Below, piece by piece: positions 43,268 to 51,287 of a DNA stretch of 64,000 nt. Made by a program: the position numbers and the translations under genes. Position 1 is the stretch's first letter. Every line of letters starts with the position of its first letter. The notes under the pieces were generated by a model. That model ran no database searches and was not told the origin of the DNA. It saw nothing but the letters and a program-made list of their open reading frames with translations. Source of the stretch: an uncultured Clostridia bacterium (lineage in GTDB: Bacteria > Bacillota > Clostridia > Oscillospirales > Acutalibacteraceae); contig CANQGM010000005.1 of NCBI GenBank assembly GCA_947623205.1, positions 62,001 to 126,000 on the forward strand, written 5' to 3'.

Positions 43268-44133
43268 GAAATCCTCCTGTATTCGCCGCACAACCATGTT
43301 GCAAGCAAATTTATGTTAATGTTCTGTGTTATTTTTGATTTTGCAGCCTCGGTCAGCTCAATCATTTCAAGTATCTTACTTTTAGTCATATGCGTACTTA
43401 TGATTTTTCCGAGTTCTTCATCAAAAATGCAGTCTGCACCTGAAAGAATAGCAAGACCGTCACGCAAAATTAATTTTACTATTGAAAGTATTTCGTCTGA
43501 TTTTTCTTTATCACACAAGGTATTTATTGCTTTTAAAAGTTCATATTCGCGTGCTGACAAAATACCATGCACTATTTCTTTTGCACTTTGTGCGGCAAAT
43601 TTATCAAATTTTTGCTCGCTTTTTATTCTGAGCAATACGCAGCGCGAAAGAATGGTAATTAAAAGTTTTTTTGAATTTTCGCACAAGAGAATAAAAAATA
43701 CATTTTGCGGCGGTTCTTCAAGAAGTTTTAATAAAGAGTTTTGAACTACCGCAGACAGTCTGTTGTCAGCTTCTTCAAAAATATATACCTTTGCGTTTGC
43801 CTCGTTAGGGCGGATAAAAGAATCCTTTAAAATATCTCTCATCTGGTCAATTGAGTAAGTTTTGGATTTTTTTTCAGGGTAGGCATATTTAATGTCTGCA
43901 TGTGCTTTTTCTTTAGCTTTGTGACATTGCTCACATATTCCGCATGGTTTATTTTTGCCTGTACACACTGCCCACATTGAAAGAAAAGACGCAAGTTCAA
44001 GCGATTTTTCCTTATCTTTGCTTTCAATTATAATTGCATGCGGCATTCTGTTAAGTGTGTCAATTGTCTGAAGCGTCTGTTTTGTACTTTCATCAAAGTT
44101 AAAATCATTAAAATTCAAAATAAACGCCTCCAT
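43255..44133 (-). CDS. holB: DNA polymerase III delta-prime subunit
   Basis: A clamp-loader subunit that helps load the sliding clamp. The 292-residue protein has the zinc module CTGKNKPCGICEQCHKAKE, the SRC-type motif in LITILSRCVLLRI, and VQNSLLKLLEEPPQNVFFIL, all conserved in the family. It lacks a normal Walker A lysine, as delta-prime usually does. It is followed by ricT with a 13-base overlap, the order known from Bacillus. Confidence 0.92.
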   Translation of the reverse strand: MEAFILNFNDFNFDESTKQTLQTIDTLNRMPHAIIIESKDKEKSLELASFLSMWAVCTGKNKPCGICEQCHKAKEKAHADIKYAYPEKKSKTYSIDQMRDILKDSFIRPNEANAKVYIFEEADNRLSAVVQNSLLKLLEEPPQNVFFILLCENSKKLLITILSRCVLLRIKSEQKFDKFAAQSAKEIVHGILSAREYELLKAINTLCDKEKSDEILSIVKLILRDGLAILSGADCIFDEELGKIISTHMTKSKILEMIELTEAAKSKITQNININLLATWLCGEYRRISWQR

Positions 44134-44181
44134 ACCTTAACACAGTATAATTATATCATTAATAATTAAATTTTTCTACAT

Positions 44182-44652
44182 TTATTTTAAACTAACAGTA
44201 TTTGTCACGATATCGCCCTTATCTGTTATGTCAACATAACCGTAACTTGCCATATATCCGTGGCAGGAGCCGGGATTAAGCATATAAAGTCCGTCGTCGT
44301 AGTAACACATTGCCTGGTGTGTATGTCCAAACAGCAGAATATCGGCATTTTGTTCTCTTGCCGCACTCATAATACGGCACAGGCCCAATTTTGCATTGTA
44401 AAGATGACCGTGGGTGACAAATATTTTTTTACCGCATACATTTACAGTTTCAGTTGCGGGAAGCAGGCTGTTCCAGTCACAGTTACCCCGAACTCCAACA
44501 ATCATTTTATCCTTGTAATTATCCTTTAAAAACTGCACCTGTTCTTCACCGTCGCCGCAGTGAACAATGATTTCAGCAGTCGGCTGTGAATTGACAGCGC
44601 GGATAAGTGTATTTAAATCGCCGTGCGTGTCAGAAACAACTAAAATACGCAT
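44182..44652 (-). CDS. YfcE/MJ0936-type metallophosphoesterase
   Basis: A 156-residue calcineurin-like phosphoesterase starting MRILVVSDTHGD. The metal motifs are SDTHGD, VHCGDGE, GVRGNCDW, VTHGHL and LLFGHTHQAMCY. Members cleave phosphodiesters such as bis-pNPP; the cell substrate is unknown. Start at 44652 with GGAG 7 bases before. Divergent from the small-gene cluster at 44.7 kb. Confidence 0.9.
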   Translation of the reverse strand: MRILVVSDTHGDLNTLIRAVNSQPTAEIIVHCGDGEEQVQFLKDNYKDKMIVGVRGNCDWNSLLPATETVNVCGKKIFVTHGHLYNAKLGLCRIMSAAREQNADILLFGHTHQAMCYYDDGLYMLNPGSCHGYMASYGYVDITDKGDIVTNTVSLK

Positions 44653-44707
44653 AAAAAACTCCGTTCTAAATTTGATATGCCTGCATAACATATGTTGAGG
44701 TGTTTAT

Positions 44708-44944
44708 ATGGCAGATAATGAAAATATAAAAAAATTATTGAGTGAATTATCAGACCGTTTGGGTGTTTCGGAAAACCAGCTTAAAAGTGCGGCGAAAGAG
44801 GGAAATGTAAAGGATATGTTAAAAAGTTCGGACAGTGAGCAAACTAAAAAAATTGAGGAAATTTTAAATGACCCTCAAAAAACCAAAGATTTGCTCAGCA
44901 GTCCGCAGGCTCAGGCGCTTTTAAAGCTGTTAGGCGGAGAATAG
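44708..44944 (+). CDS. Small helical protein, first of a three-gene cluster
   Basis: I do not recognise this 78-residue protein. It is acidic and helical, with LSDRLGVSENQLKSAAKEGNVKDML and a hydrophobic ending SSPQAQALLKLLGGE. A TGAGGTG site precedes the ATG. The second gene starts 1 base after its stop, so the two are co-translated. It shares with the second gene short phrases of the type LLxxP(E/Q)A, so the two may be distant paralogues. Confidence 0.75.
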   Translation: MADNENIKKLLSELSDRLGVSENQLKSAAKEGNVKDMLKSSDSEQTKKIEEILNDPQKTKDLLSSPQAQALLKLLGGE

Positions 44945-44945
44945 A

Positions 44946-45290
44946 ATGTCTGATATTCAAGATAAAATAAATCAGATACTAAGCAATCCCGAGGCTCTAA
45001 AGCAGGTGCAGAGTCTCGGAGAACAGCTTGGACTGTCTCAAAAAGAAACGCCTCCCAAGCTGCCCGAAAAGGCGCCGGTCACGCAAAATATAAGTGAAGA
45101 TATGCTCCAAACGATAACACATCTTGCGCCTATAATGCAGTCGATGAAAACCGATGATGATACCACACGGCTGCTTAATTCATTACGTCCGTTTCTCGGA
45201 GCAGATAAGCAGCACCGTCTTGACCAGGCAGAAAGAATGCTTAAATTGTTAAAAATACTGCCTCTTTTAAAAGATAACGGCTTGTTCTGA
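44946..45290 (+). CDS. Small helical protein, second of the cluster
   Basis: The 114-residue product has an N-terminal amphipathic helix (DIQDKINQILSNPEAL), a proline-rich linker (about 36-48), and a C-terminal region (LRPFLGADKQHRLDQAERMLKLLKILPLL). It is soluble and has no recognised domain. It lies between the two other small genes with almost no gap. Confidence 0.75.
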   Translation: MSDIQDKINQILSNPEALKQVQSLGEQLGLSQKETPPKLPEKAPVTQNISEDMLQTITHLAPIMQSMKTDDDTTRLLNSLRPFLGADKQHRLDQAERMLKLLKILPLLKDNGLF

Positions 45291-45307
45291 TATTGTGAGG
45301 TGATTTT

Positions 45308-45616
45308 ATGTCAAGCATTGAAGAAGACGCTTTTGCACGAGCACAGCAAATGCATTCCAGAGTGCCTTATTATTCAAACAATTCACAAAACCGTTCTCAA
45401 AAGCAAAATGTTAATGAAGAAAGCGAGAAAAAACCACCCGAAAGTCCGCAGAAAGCTGCAACGTCCGGACAGAAGCAAAATGAAAATGACAGCAATGTGC
45501 TTGATGTCCTTTTTAAAAACAAAGAGCAAAGCTTAATTTTACTGCTTATGATTTTGCTTATGGAAGAAAAAGCCGATCCTACGCTTTTGCTTGCGCTGAT
45601 GTATCTTTTAATATAA
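45308..45616 (+). CDS. Small protein with polar linker and hydrophobic C-terminus, third of the cluster
   Basis: The 102-residue product has a polar, Gln/Ser/Lys/Asn-rich middle (about 20-64) and ends in a hydrophobic pair of helices separated by a short charged turn (SLILLLMILLMEEKADP, TLLLALMYLLI). This could insert in a membrane. It has a GAGGTGAT site. Its stop is only 6 bases from the convergent proA stop. Function unknown. The three genes together look like one unit. Confidence 0.72.
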   Translation: MSSIEEDAFARAQQMHSRVPYYSNNSQNRSQKQNVNEESEKKPPESPQKAATSGQKQNENDSNVLDVLFKNKEQSLILLLMILLMEEKADPTLLLALMYLLI

Positions 45617-45622
45617 AGTATT

Positions 45623-46876
45623 TTATCTTATCTGACCGTTACCGTGTATAATAAACTTGCTGCTCGTAAGCTCATTAAGCCCCATTGGACCTCTTGCGTG
45701 AAGTTTTTGGGTCGAAATACCTATTTCTGCGCCCAAACCAAACTCGCCGCCGTCAGTAAAACGTGTAGAAGCGTTTACATATACAGCTGCGGAGTCTACA
45801 CAGCCCGTAAACCTGTTAGCACTGTTATAGTCGCTTGTAATAATACTTTCGCTGTGTCCCGTACTGTATTTTGCAATGTGGCTTAACGCGTCGTCAAGAC
45901 TGTCTACGACCTTGACAGCTATGATGTAATCAAGAAATTCAATTGCATAGTCGTTATCTGTGGCAGGCACAACACATTCGCCGAGAATTGACTTTGTAAT
46001 CTTACATCCGCGGATTTCAACATTCTTTTTATCAAGCTCTGCCTTAATTCTTGGCAGGGCTTCTTTTGCAATGTCTTTGTGGACAAGAACCGTTTCAATT
46101 GCATTACATACCGAAGGGCGGGAGGTTTTGGCATTAAATATAATGTTTGCAGCCATTTCAAGGTCAGCGCTTTTGTCAACATAAACGTGGCAGTTGCCTA
46201 CGCCTGTTTCAATTACAGGAACTTTGGCGTTTTCAACAACGCTTTTAATAAGTCCGGCGCCTCCCCTGGGAATAAGCACGTCAAGATATTCGGAAAGCTG
46301 CATAAGTTGTGTTGCGCTCTGACGTGAAGTATCCTCCACAAGAGCAATGCAGTCACGCGGAAAACCTGTTTTTTCAATTGCATTGCGCATTATGTCGGCA
46401 ATTGCTTTATTTGAATTAATGGCTTCTTTTCCGCCGCGCAAAATTACCGCGCTGCCTGCTTTCAAGCAAAGTGCCGCGGCGTCCGAGGTTACGTTGGGGC
46501 GTGCCTCATATATTATTCCTATAACGCCCATAGGCACCCTTACTTTTTCTATTCGCAGACCGTTTTTAAGAGTTCTGCCCTCAAGAACGGTTCCGATAGG
46601 GTCAGGAAGCGCAGCAACTTGAAGCACACCGTCTGCCATTGAATTAATGCGCTCCTGCGTAAGAGCAAGACGGTCAAGCAAAGACGCCGTAAGTCCTGCA
46701 TTTTTACCGTTTTCTATATCAATATTGTTTGCTTTTATTATAGTATGTGCGTTTTCTTTGAGCGAATCGGCAATAGCCTTGAGAGCGTCATCCTTTTTTG
46801 ATCCTGCCGTCATTAAAAATCGGGCGGAATTTTTTGCATTAACGCCCATAGTTTCGAGCTTAGTCATATTATCCAT
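45623..46876 (-). CDS. proA: Glutamate-5-semialdehyde dehydrogenase
   Basis: ProA reduces glutamyl-5-phosphate in proline synthesis. The 417-residue protein has the aldehyde-dehydrogenase catalytic Cys in ASRPSVCNAIETVLVH, LIPRGGAGLI, and the C-terminal GEFGLGAEIGISTQKLHARGPMGLNELTS signature. It follows proB by 8 bases and they form an operon. Confidence 0.97.
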   Translation of the reverse strand: MDNMTKLETMGVNAKNSARFLMTAGSKKDDALKAIADSLKENAHTIIKANNIDIENGKNAGLTASLLDRLALTQERINSMADGVLQVAALPDPIGTVLEGRTLKNGLRIEKVRVPMGVIGIIYEARPNVTSDAAALCLKAGSAVILRGGKEAINSNKAIADIMRNAIEKTGFPRDCIALVEDTSRQSATQLMQLSEYLDVLIPRGGAGLIKSVVENAKVPVIETGVGNCHVYVDKSADLEMAANIIFNAKTSRPSVCNAIETVLVHKDIAKEALPRIKAELDKKNVEIRGCKITKSILGECVVPATDNDYAIEFLDYIIAVKVVDSLDDALSHIAKYSTGHSESIITSDYNSANRFTGCVDSAAVYVNASTRFTDGGEFGLGAEIGISTQKLHARGPMGLNELTSSKFIIHGNGQIR

Positions 46877-46884
46877 CCTTTTAA

Positions 46885-47670
46885 TTATGGTTTTGCAAGG
46901 AAAACTGTTCCCTTGTTTTTTCCGTCTAAAATTTCATAAAGACTTTTTGGATTTGATCCGTTTATAACATGACATATGACGCCGCGACTTGTAGCGTATT
47001 CGGCCGCCTGCAATTTGGTGAGCATTCCTCCGGTACCTCGGTTTGAACCGGAGCCTGCTGCCATTGCAAGAATTTCAGGAGTTATTTTGTCCACAGTAGT
47101 TATTTTTTTAGCGTCCGGATTGGCGCGTGGATTAGAATCATAAAGTCCGTCAATGTCAGTAAGAATTATAAGTCTGTCCGCATTTACAAGACTTGCGACA
47201 ATTGCAGAGAGCATATCGTTATCGCCAAAGTTATTGCCTTCAAGTTCATCAATGGCAACGGTGTCGTTCTCATTAATTATAGGGATTATATTCATTGAAA
47301 GGAGCTCGTCAATAGTGTTTATTATGTTTTGCCTTTTCTGTTCGGTTTCAACTGCATAACGTGTAAGAAGTATCTGTGCCACGGAGTGGTTATATTCACC
47401 AAAAAATTTGTCATACATAAACATAAGCTCGCATTGGCCGATTGCCGCAAGGGCCTGTTTTTTTTTTGTCTCTGACGGACGTTTTACAAGTCCGGTTTTT
47501 CCCATACCAACTCCGATTGCACCGGATGACACAAGCATTATCTGCTCGCCTTTATTCTGCAAATCGGATAAAACCTTGCATAAAGATTCAATTGTCCTGT
47601 AATTCAGCTTTCCGTTTTCATATGTAAGCGTTGATGTGCCGACCTTGACAACAATGCGCTTGTTTTCCAT
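46885..47670 (-). CDS. proB: Glutamate 5-kinase
   Basis: ProB phosphorylates glutamate in the first step of proline synthesis. The 261-residue protein has VVKVGTSTLTYENGKL, LVSSGAIGVGMGKTGL, NENDTVAIDELEGNNFGDNDMLSAIVA, and RGTGGMLTKLQAA. It ends at the kinase domain and lacks the C-terminal PUA domain of Escherichia coli ProB. Loss of PUA is normal in many Firmicutes. The start has TTAGGTGT upstream. Confidence 0.96.
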   Translation of the reverse strand: MENKRIVVKVGTSTLTYENGKLNYRTIESLCKVLSDLQNKGEQIMLVSSGAIGVGMGKTGLVKRPSETKKKQALAAIGQCELMFMYDKFFGEYNHSVAQILLTRYAVETEQKRQNIINTIDELLSMNIIPIINENDTVAIDELEGNNFGDNDMLSAIVASLVNADRLIILTDIDGLYDSNPRANPDAKKITTVDKITPEILAMAAGSGSNRGTGGMLTKLQAAEYATSRGVICHVINGSNPKSLYEILDGKNKGTVFLAKP

Positions 47671-48144
47671 TTAATACACCTAATTCCTAAACTAAAAATG
47701 CACTTGTGATGATTATTATACCACAGTACAATTAAAAATTACAATACTATTTTATTCAGTCAGGCATTTAGGACTAAAAAACGCCGTTGCGACATTATAT
47801 CATACTTGTCTTCTTTTATAGTATAGAGCCATTTATAGCTTATTATTAAATTGAGAACGGTACAAATAAAGGATTAACAGCCGTATCGGTGAGCGGTCAA
47901 AGTCAAGACTGCTATATCGGCGCGCAGTATGTTAAGATGACAAAGCGTAATTAAGAGCTGTTTAATTCAAACCAACAATTTCATATGCATAAATCTATCC
48001 CCGAAACAGTCTGCAAAGATAGTTTCGCGAAGTTTTTTGTTTATAATCATATTGCCGGGATTTTTATGCGATTATTTGACTAACATTTATTCAATTTTTT
48101 GCGTATTTTTGCGTGTTTTTAAATGAATTTATATAAAAAACAAG
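47671..48144. other. Intergenic region between proB and tRNA-Pro with no intact gene
   Basis: About 470 bases with no complete open frame. It has one short protein-like segment at 47850-47954 (listed separately). There is also a possible plus-strand hairpin at about 48002-48046, where CCCCGAAAC and GTTTCGCG are followed by AAGTTTTTTG. No tRNA or known RNA class is recognised. It may be the remains of a lost gene plus its terminator. Confidence 0.5.
47850..47954 (+). pseudogene. Possible C-terminal remnant of a lost gene
   Basis: After an in-frame stop, a run of about 34 codons reads IENGTNKGLTAVSVSG, then QSQDCYIGAQYVKMTKRN and a stop. Codon use and amino-acid content look like real coding sequence, higher in GC than the flanks, yet there is no start or ribosome site. 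It looks like the tail of a deleted or decayed gene. It is short, so chance cannot be ruled out. Confidence 0.3.
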
Positions 48145-48181
48145 CCGCATTAAAAAGCTCAAAAATTGCTTTATAATGCGG
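48133..48181 (-). terminator. Terminator after tRNA-Pro
   Basis: On the minus strand CCGCATTA (48181-48174) pairs with TAATGCGG (48152-48145), followed by CTTGTTTTTTATA. It ends the tRNA transcript 10 bases after the CCA. Confidence 0.85.
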
Positions 48182-48190
48182 TTTTTGCGG

Positions 48191-48267
48191 TGGTCGAGGT
48201 GACAGGACTTGAACCTGCGGCATCTTGGTCCCAAACCAAGCACTCTACCAAACTGAGTTACACCTCG
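48191..48267 (-). tRNA. tRNA-Pro (anticodon TGG)
   Basis: A full cloverleaf can be drawn: acceptor CGAGGTG/CACCTCG, D stem ACTC/GAGT, anticodon stem CTTGG/CCAAG with loop TTTGGGA (anticodon TGG), T stem GCAGG/CCTGT with loop TTCAAGT, discriminator A, and an encoded CCA. It decodes CCA and probably all proline codons by wobble. It is alone, transcribed from its own consensus promoter, between putP and proBA. Confidence 0.97.
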
Positions 48268-48328
48268 AAAGAGCTGTTGCAATTTGCAACAGCTCTTTAA
48301 TTATACAGTATTAGTTTTCGATTGTCAA
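48268..48328 (-). promoter_or_regulatory. Consensus promoter and hairpin leader of tRNA-Pro
   Basis: On the minus strand TTGACA, exactly 17 bases, TATAAT (48328-48300) is a full consensus promoter. Directly after it is a perfect 15 bp inverted repeat (AAAGAGCTGTTGCAA, one base, TTGCAACAGCTCTTT; 48298-48268) whose last base touches the first base of the tRNA. The predicted start (about 48294) falls inside the left arm, leaving about 11 bp of stem in the RNA. It may also serve as a terminator for putP, although the T run is short. Confidence 0.75.
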
Positions 48329-48353
48329 CACTCTTCACATAACATTTTCTGTT

Positions 48354-49919
48354 TTAAATGTCAAGTGTTTTAATTGATTCAAACTCATCTATAATTTCTT
48401 TTGAAGGTTTCTTTGTAAGAAGTGAAACGACAACATTTACAATAAGTGCAAGTGCAAAACCGAGTACAAGCGAATACAGACCTGTTGCGAAATAGAGTGT
48501 TTCACCGTTTACAAACGGAATGTAGTCCCACACAATAACCGTTAGCGCTCCGACTGCCATTCCGCTTATTGCTCCTGCAAGAGTTGAACGTTTCCAGAAC
48601 AAAGCAAGAAGAACAACCGGACCGAATGCAGAGCCGAATCCTGCCCATGCGTCCGAAACAAGCCCCATAATGCTTGACTGCGGGTCAATTGCTATGAAAA
48701 ATGCGATTACCGCAACAACTATAACGGCAATTTTTCCTATTCTGAGCGAACTCTTTTCCGAAGCGTCTTTTTTTATTACGCCATTATACATATCCTCTGA
48801 TACGGAAGATGCCGTTACAAGAAGCTGGCTGTCGGCAGTTGACATAATTGCCGCAAGAATACCGCAAAGGAATATTCCGCCTATAAAAATGAGTACAACA
48901 TTATTTGAGAAGAATTGCTGAATTGCACGAATAAATACTGTTTCGCTTGTTGTGCCGTTAAGAGACTCCGTAAGATAGCCTCTTGCAACAAGTCCGATAA
49001 GACATGATGCGGCAAGCGATATAACAACCCATGCAATTGCAATTTTTCTTGATTTTTTGATTTCTGAGTTGCTCTTTACCGCCATAAATCTTATGAGAAT
49101 ATGCGGCATACCAAAGTATCCGAGACCCCAAGCAAGGTTAGAAATTATTGAAACTGCCGAAACAGGCGAGCCGTCCTCGTTTTTAAAGAAATTAAGAAAG
49201 TTTCCGGGATTTGTTACACCGTTTGCAACAAGTGAGTCGGAAAATCCGGTGTTATATGTAAGAGTTGCATATGTAAGTATCGGAACAGATATAATTGCAA
49301 CAAGCATAAGCATTCCCTGAATAAAGTCTGTTGTGCAAACAGCTTTAAATCCGCCCATAAATGTGTAAACAAGAATTACGACAGCCGCAACACAAAGGCC
49401 GATAAAATATATTGTTTCAAAGTTGCCGCCTTCGCCCTTTCCGTCAGAAAACAGAGTGGCAAACAGCTTTGCGCCCGAGCTGAAAGCTGAAGCAGTATAA
49501 ACCGTGAAGAATATGGCTATTATCACCGCCGAAACAATTTTGATAATACCCTTGTTGTCACGGTAACGGTTTTGGAAAAAGCTCGGTATTGTAAGTGAGT
49601 TGCCGGATGCGATCGTGTATTTTCTAAGTCTTGCAGAAACTATATACCAGTTAAGTATTGTTCCAATTAAAAGACCGACAGCTATCCAGACTTCACCTGA
49701 ACCTGCAAGATAAACTGAACCGGGAAGCCCCATAAGCAGCCATCCGCTCATGTCGGAGGCCTGCGCAGAAAGTGCGGCCGTCCAGCCTCCAAGGTTACGT
49801 CCTCCAAGAAAATAGTCCTCATTGTTTTTTGTGCCCTTTGAGTAAATAAAGCCAATTACAATCATAAGAAGCATATAAACAGCAAAGGCGCTTAAAATGA
49901 TTATGTTGTCTGTACTCAT
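48354..49919 (-). CDS. putP: Sodium/proline symporter
   Basis: PutP takes up proline with sodium. The 521-residue protein has about 13 membrane helices and the SSS-family motifs: YFLGGRNLGGWTAALSAQASDMSGWLLMGLPG near the N-terminus (sodium and proline site), GGFKAVCTTDFIQG, and STADSQLLVTASSVSEDM. Position beside proBA and tRNA-Pro supports the proline substrate over pantothenate or other SSS substrates. Confidence 0.93.
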   Translation of the reverse strand: MSTDNIIILSAFAVYMLLMIVIGFIYSKGTKNNEDYFLGGRNLGGWTAALSAQASDMSGWLLMGLPGSVYLAGSGEVWIAVGLLIGTILNWYIVSARLRKYTIASGNSLTIPSFFQNRYRDNKGIIKIVSAVIIAIFFTVYTASAFSSGAKLFATLFSDGKGEGGNFETIYFIGLCVAAVVILVYTFMGGFKAVCTTDFIQGMLMLVAIISVPILTYATLTYNTGFSDSLVANGVTNPGNFLNFFKNEDGSPVSAVSIISNLAWGLGYFGMPHILIRFMAVKSNSEIKKSRKIAIAWVVISLAASCLIGLVARGYLTESLNGTTSETVFIRAIQQFFSNNVVLIFIGGIFLCGILAAIMSTADSQLLVTASSVSEDMYNGVIKKDASEKSSLRIGKIAVIVVAVIAFFIAIDPQSSIMGLVSDAWAGFGSAFGPVVLLALFWKRSTLAGAISGMAVGALTVIVWDYIPFVNGETLYFATGLYSLVLGFALALIVNVVVSLLTKKPSKEIIDEFESIKTLDI

Positions 49920-50108
49920 TTTTTGCCTCCTCTAAAAGTGAAATAAGTGCTTTTTTATATTAGCAAATATATGTAAAAAAATCAAGTGAAATGCAAATGA
50001 AAAACAAATTATTGTGAATTATGTCGTAAACTTGAGGTTTGTATTGATTTAAAAAGACGAAAGTATTATAATAAATTTGATTTATCTTCAATTGGGAAGA
50101 GGGTAAAA

Positions 50109-51287
50109 ATGGATTTTGTAAAAAGAACATGGGCAGAAATTTCGCTCGACGCCATAACCCATAATTTTAATGAGATTAAAAACAAAATTAACGGAAAATC
50201 AAAAATATGCTGCGTGATAAAAGCTGACGGTTACGGTCACGGCGCTATTGAGCTTGCCGATATATATACAAAACTCGGCGCAGATTATTTTGCCGTTTCA
50301 AATATAGACGAGGGAATTGAAATGCGAAACGCAGGAATTGACCTGCCGATAGTTATTTTGGGATATACCCCGGCTGAGGATGTAAAAAAGCTTGCAGAAT
50401 ACAAAATTTCGCAGACTGTTTTTTGTCTTGACTACGCAAAGTCGCTGTCCGAAGAGTGTGTAAAGAATAACTGCAAATGCAAAATTCATATAAAAATTGA
50501 TACGGGAATGAGCCGAATAGGGTTTATGTGTCAGGAGTTCCCGAGAGATGAAATTTCTGTAAAAGAAATATTGGAGACTTTAAAACTTCCTGACTTGGAG
50601 TTTGAAGGACTTTTTACACATTTTTGTGTTTCGGACGAGGCAGAGGATGGAAAAAAATTTACTGAAAAACAGTATGAAAATTTTACTCACGTTAAAAATC
50701 AAATAGAGAAGTCCGGTGTTAATATTAAGATCTGCCACTGCTCAAACAGCGGCGCTATTGAAGACTATTCAAATATGTATTGCGATATGGTGCGCGCGGG
50801 CATTATTCTTTACGGGCTTTCACCGTCGCCTAAGCTATATGGCAGATTAAACCTTGTGCCTGCAATGACGTTAAAGACAACGGTTGCATATGTTAAAAAT
50901 CTTAAAAAGGGTGCCGATATTTCATACGGCAGAACTTTTACCGCAAAATGCGATATGAAGGTTGCCACTGTTCCCATAGGCTACGCAGACGGCTATATAC
51001 GTCAGAATGCAAAAGACGGATATATGCTTGTAAACGGTAAAAAAGCAAAAATTGTGGGAAGAATATGTATGGACCAGACAGTGCTTGACGTTACAGATAT
51101 AGATGATGTAAAAACAGGCGACGAGGTTATTGTATTCGGTACGGGCGAACACGGCGAGCCTACTGCCGATACCATTGCAAAAAATACAAATACCATTAAT
51201 TATGAGGTTGTTTGTCTTGTCGGAAAACGTGTTCCGAGAATATACTACAAAAACGGAATTATGACGGATGTGATGTATAAATTATGA
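50109..51287 (+). CDS. alr: Alanine racemase
   Basis: Alr makes D-alanine for peptidoglycan using PLP. The 392-residue protein has the PLP lysine in CCVIKADGYGHGAIELA near residue 39, HIKIDTGMSRIGF, MVRAGIILYGLSP, and the second-base tyrosine region ISYGRTFTAK. The last residues overlap the polA start by 4 bases (ATGA). In Bacillus alr sits between ydcC and ndoAI; here it lies 42 kb from those genes. Confidence 0.96.
   Translation: MDFVKRTWAEISLDAITHNFNEIKNKINGKSKICCVIKADGYGHGAIELADIYTKLGADYFAVSNIDEGIEMRNAGIDLPIVILGYTPAEDVKKLAEYKISQTVFCLDYAKSLSEECVKNNCKCKIHIKIDTGMSRIGFMCQEFPRDEISVKEILETLKLPDLEFEGLFTHFCVSDEAEDGKKFTEKQYENFTHVKNQIEKSGVNIKICHCSNSGAIEDYSNMYCDMVRAGIILYGLSPSPKLYGRLNLVPAMTLKTTVAYVKNLKKGADISYGRTFTAKCDMKVATVPIGYADGYIRQNAKDGYMLVNGKKAKIVGRICMDQTVLDVTDIDDVKTGDEVIVFGTGEHGEPTADTIAKNTNTINYEVVCLVGKRVPRIYYKNGIMTDVMYKL

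Noticed and set aside
48091..48282. 63-codon minus-strand frame over the tRNA-Pro region
   Set aside because: It reads through the tRNA and its hairpins; the tRNA explains the sequence.
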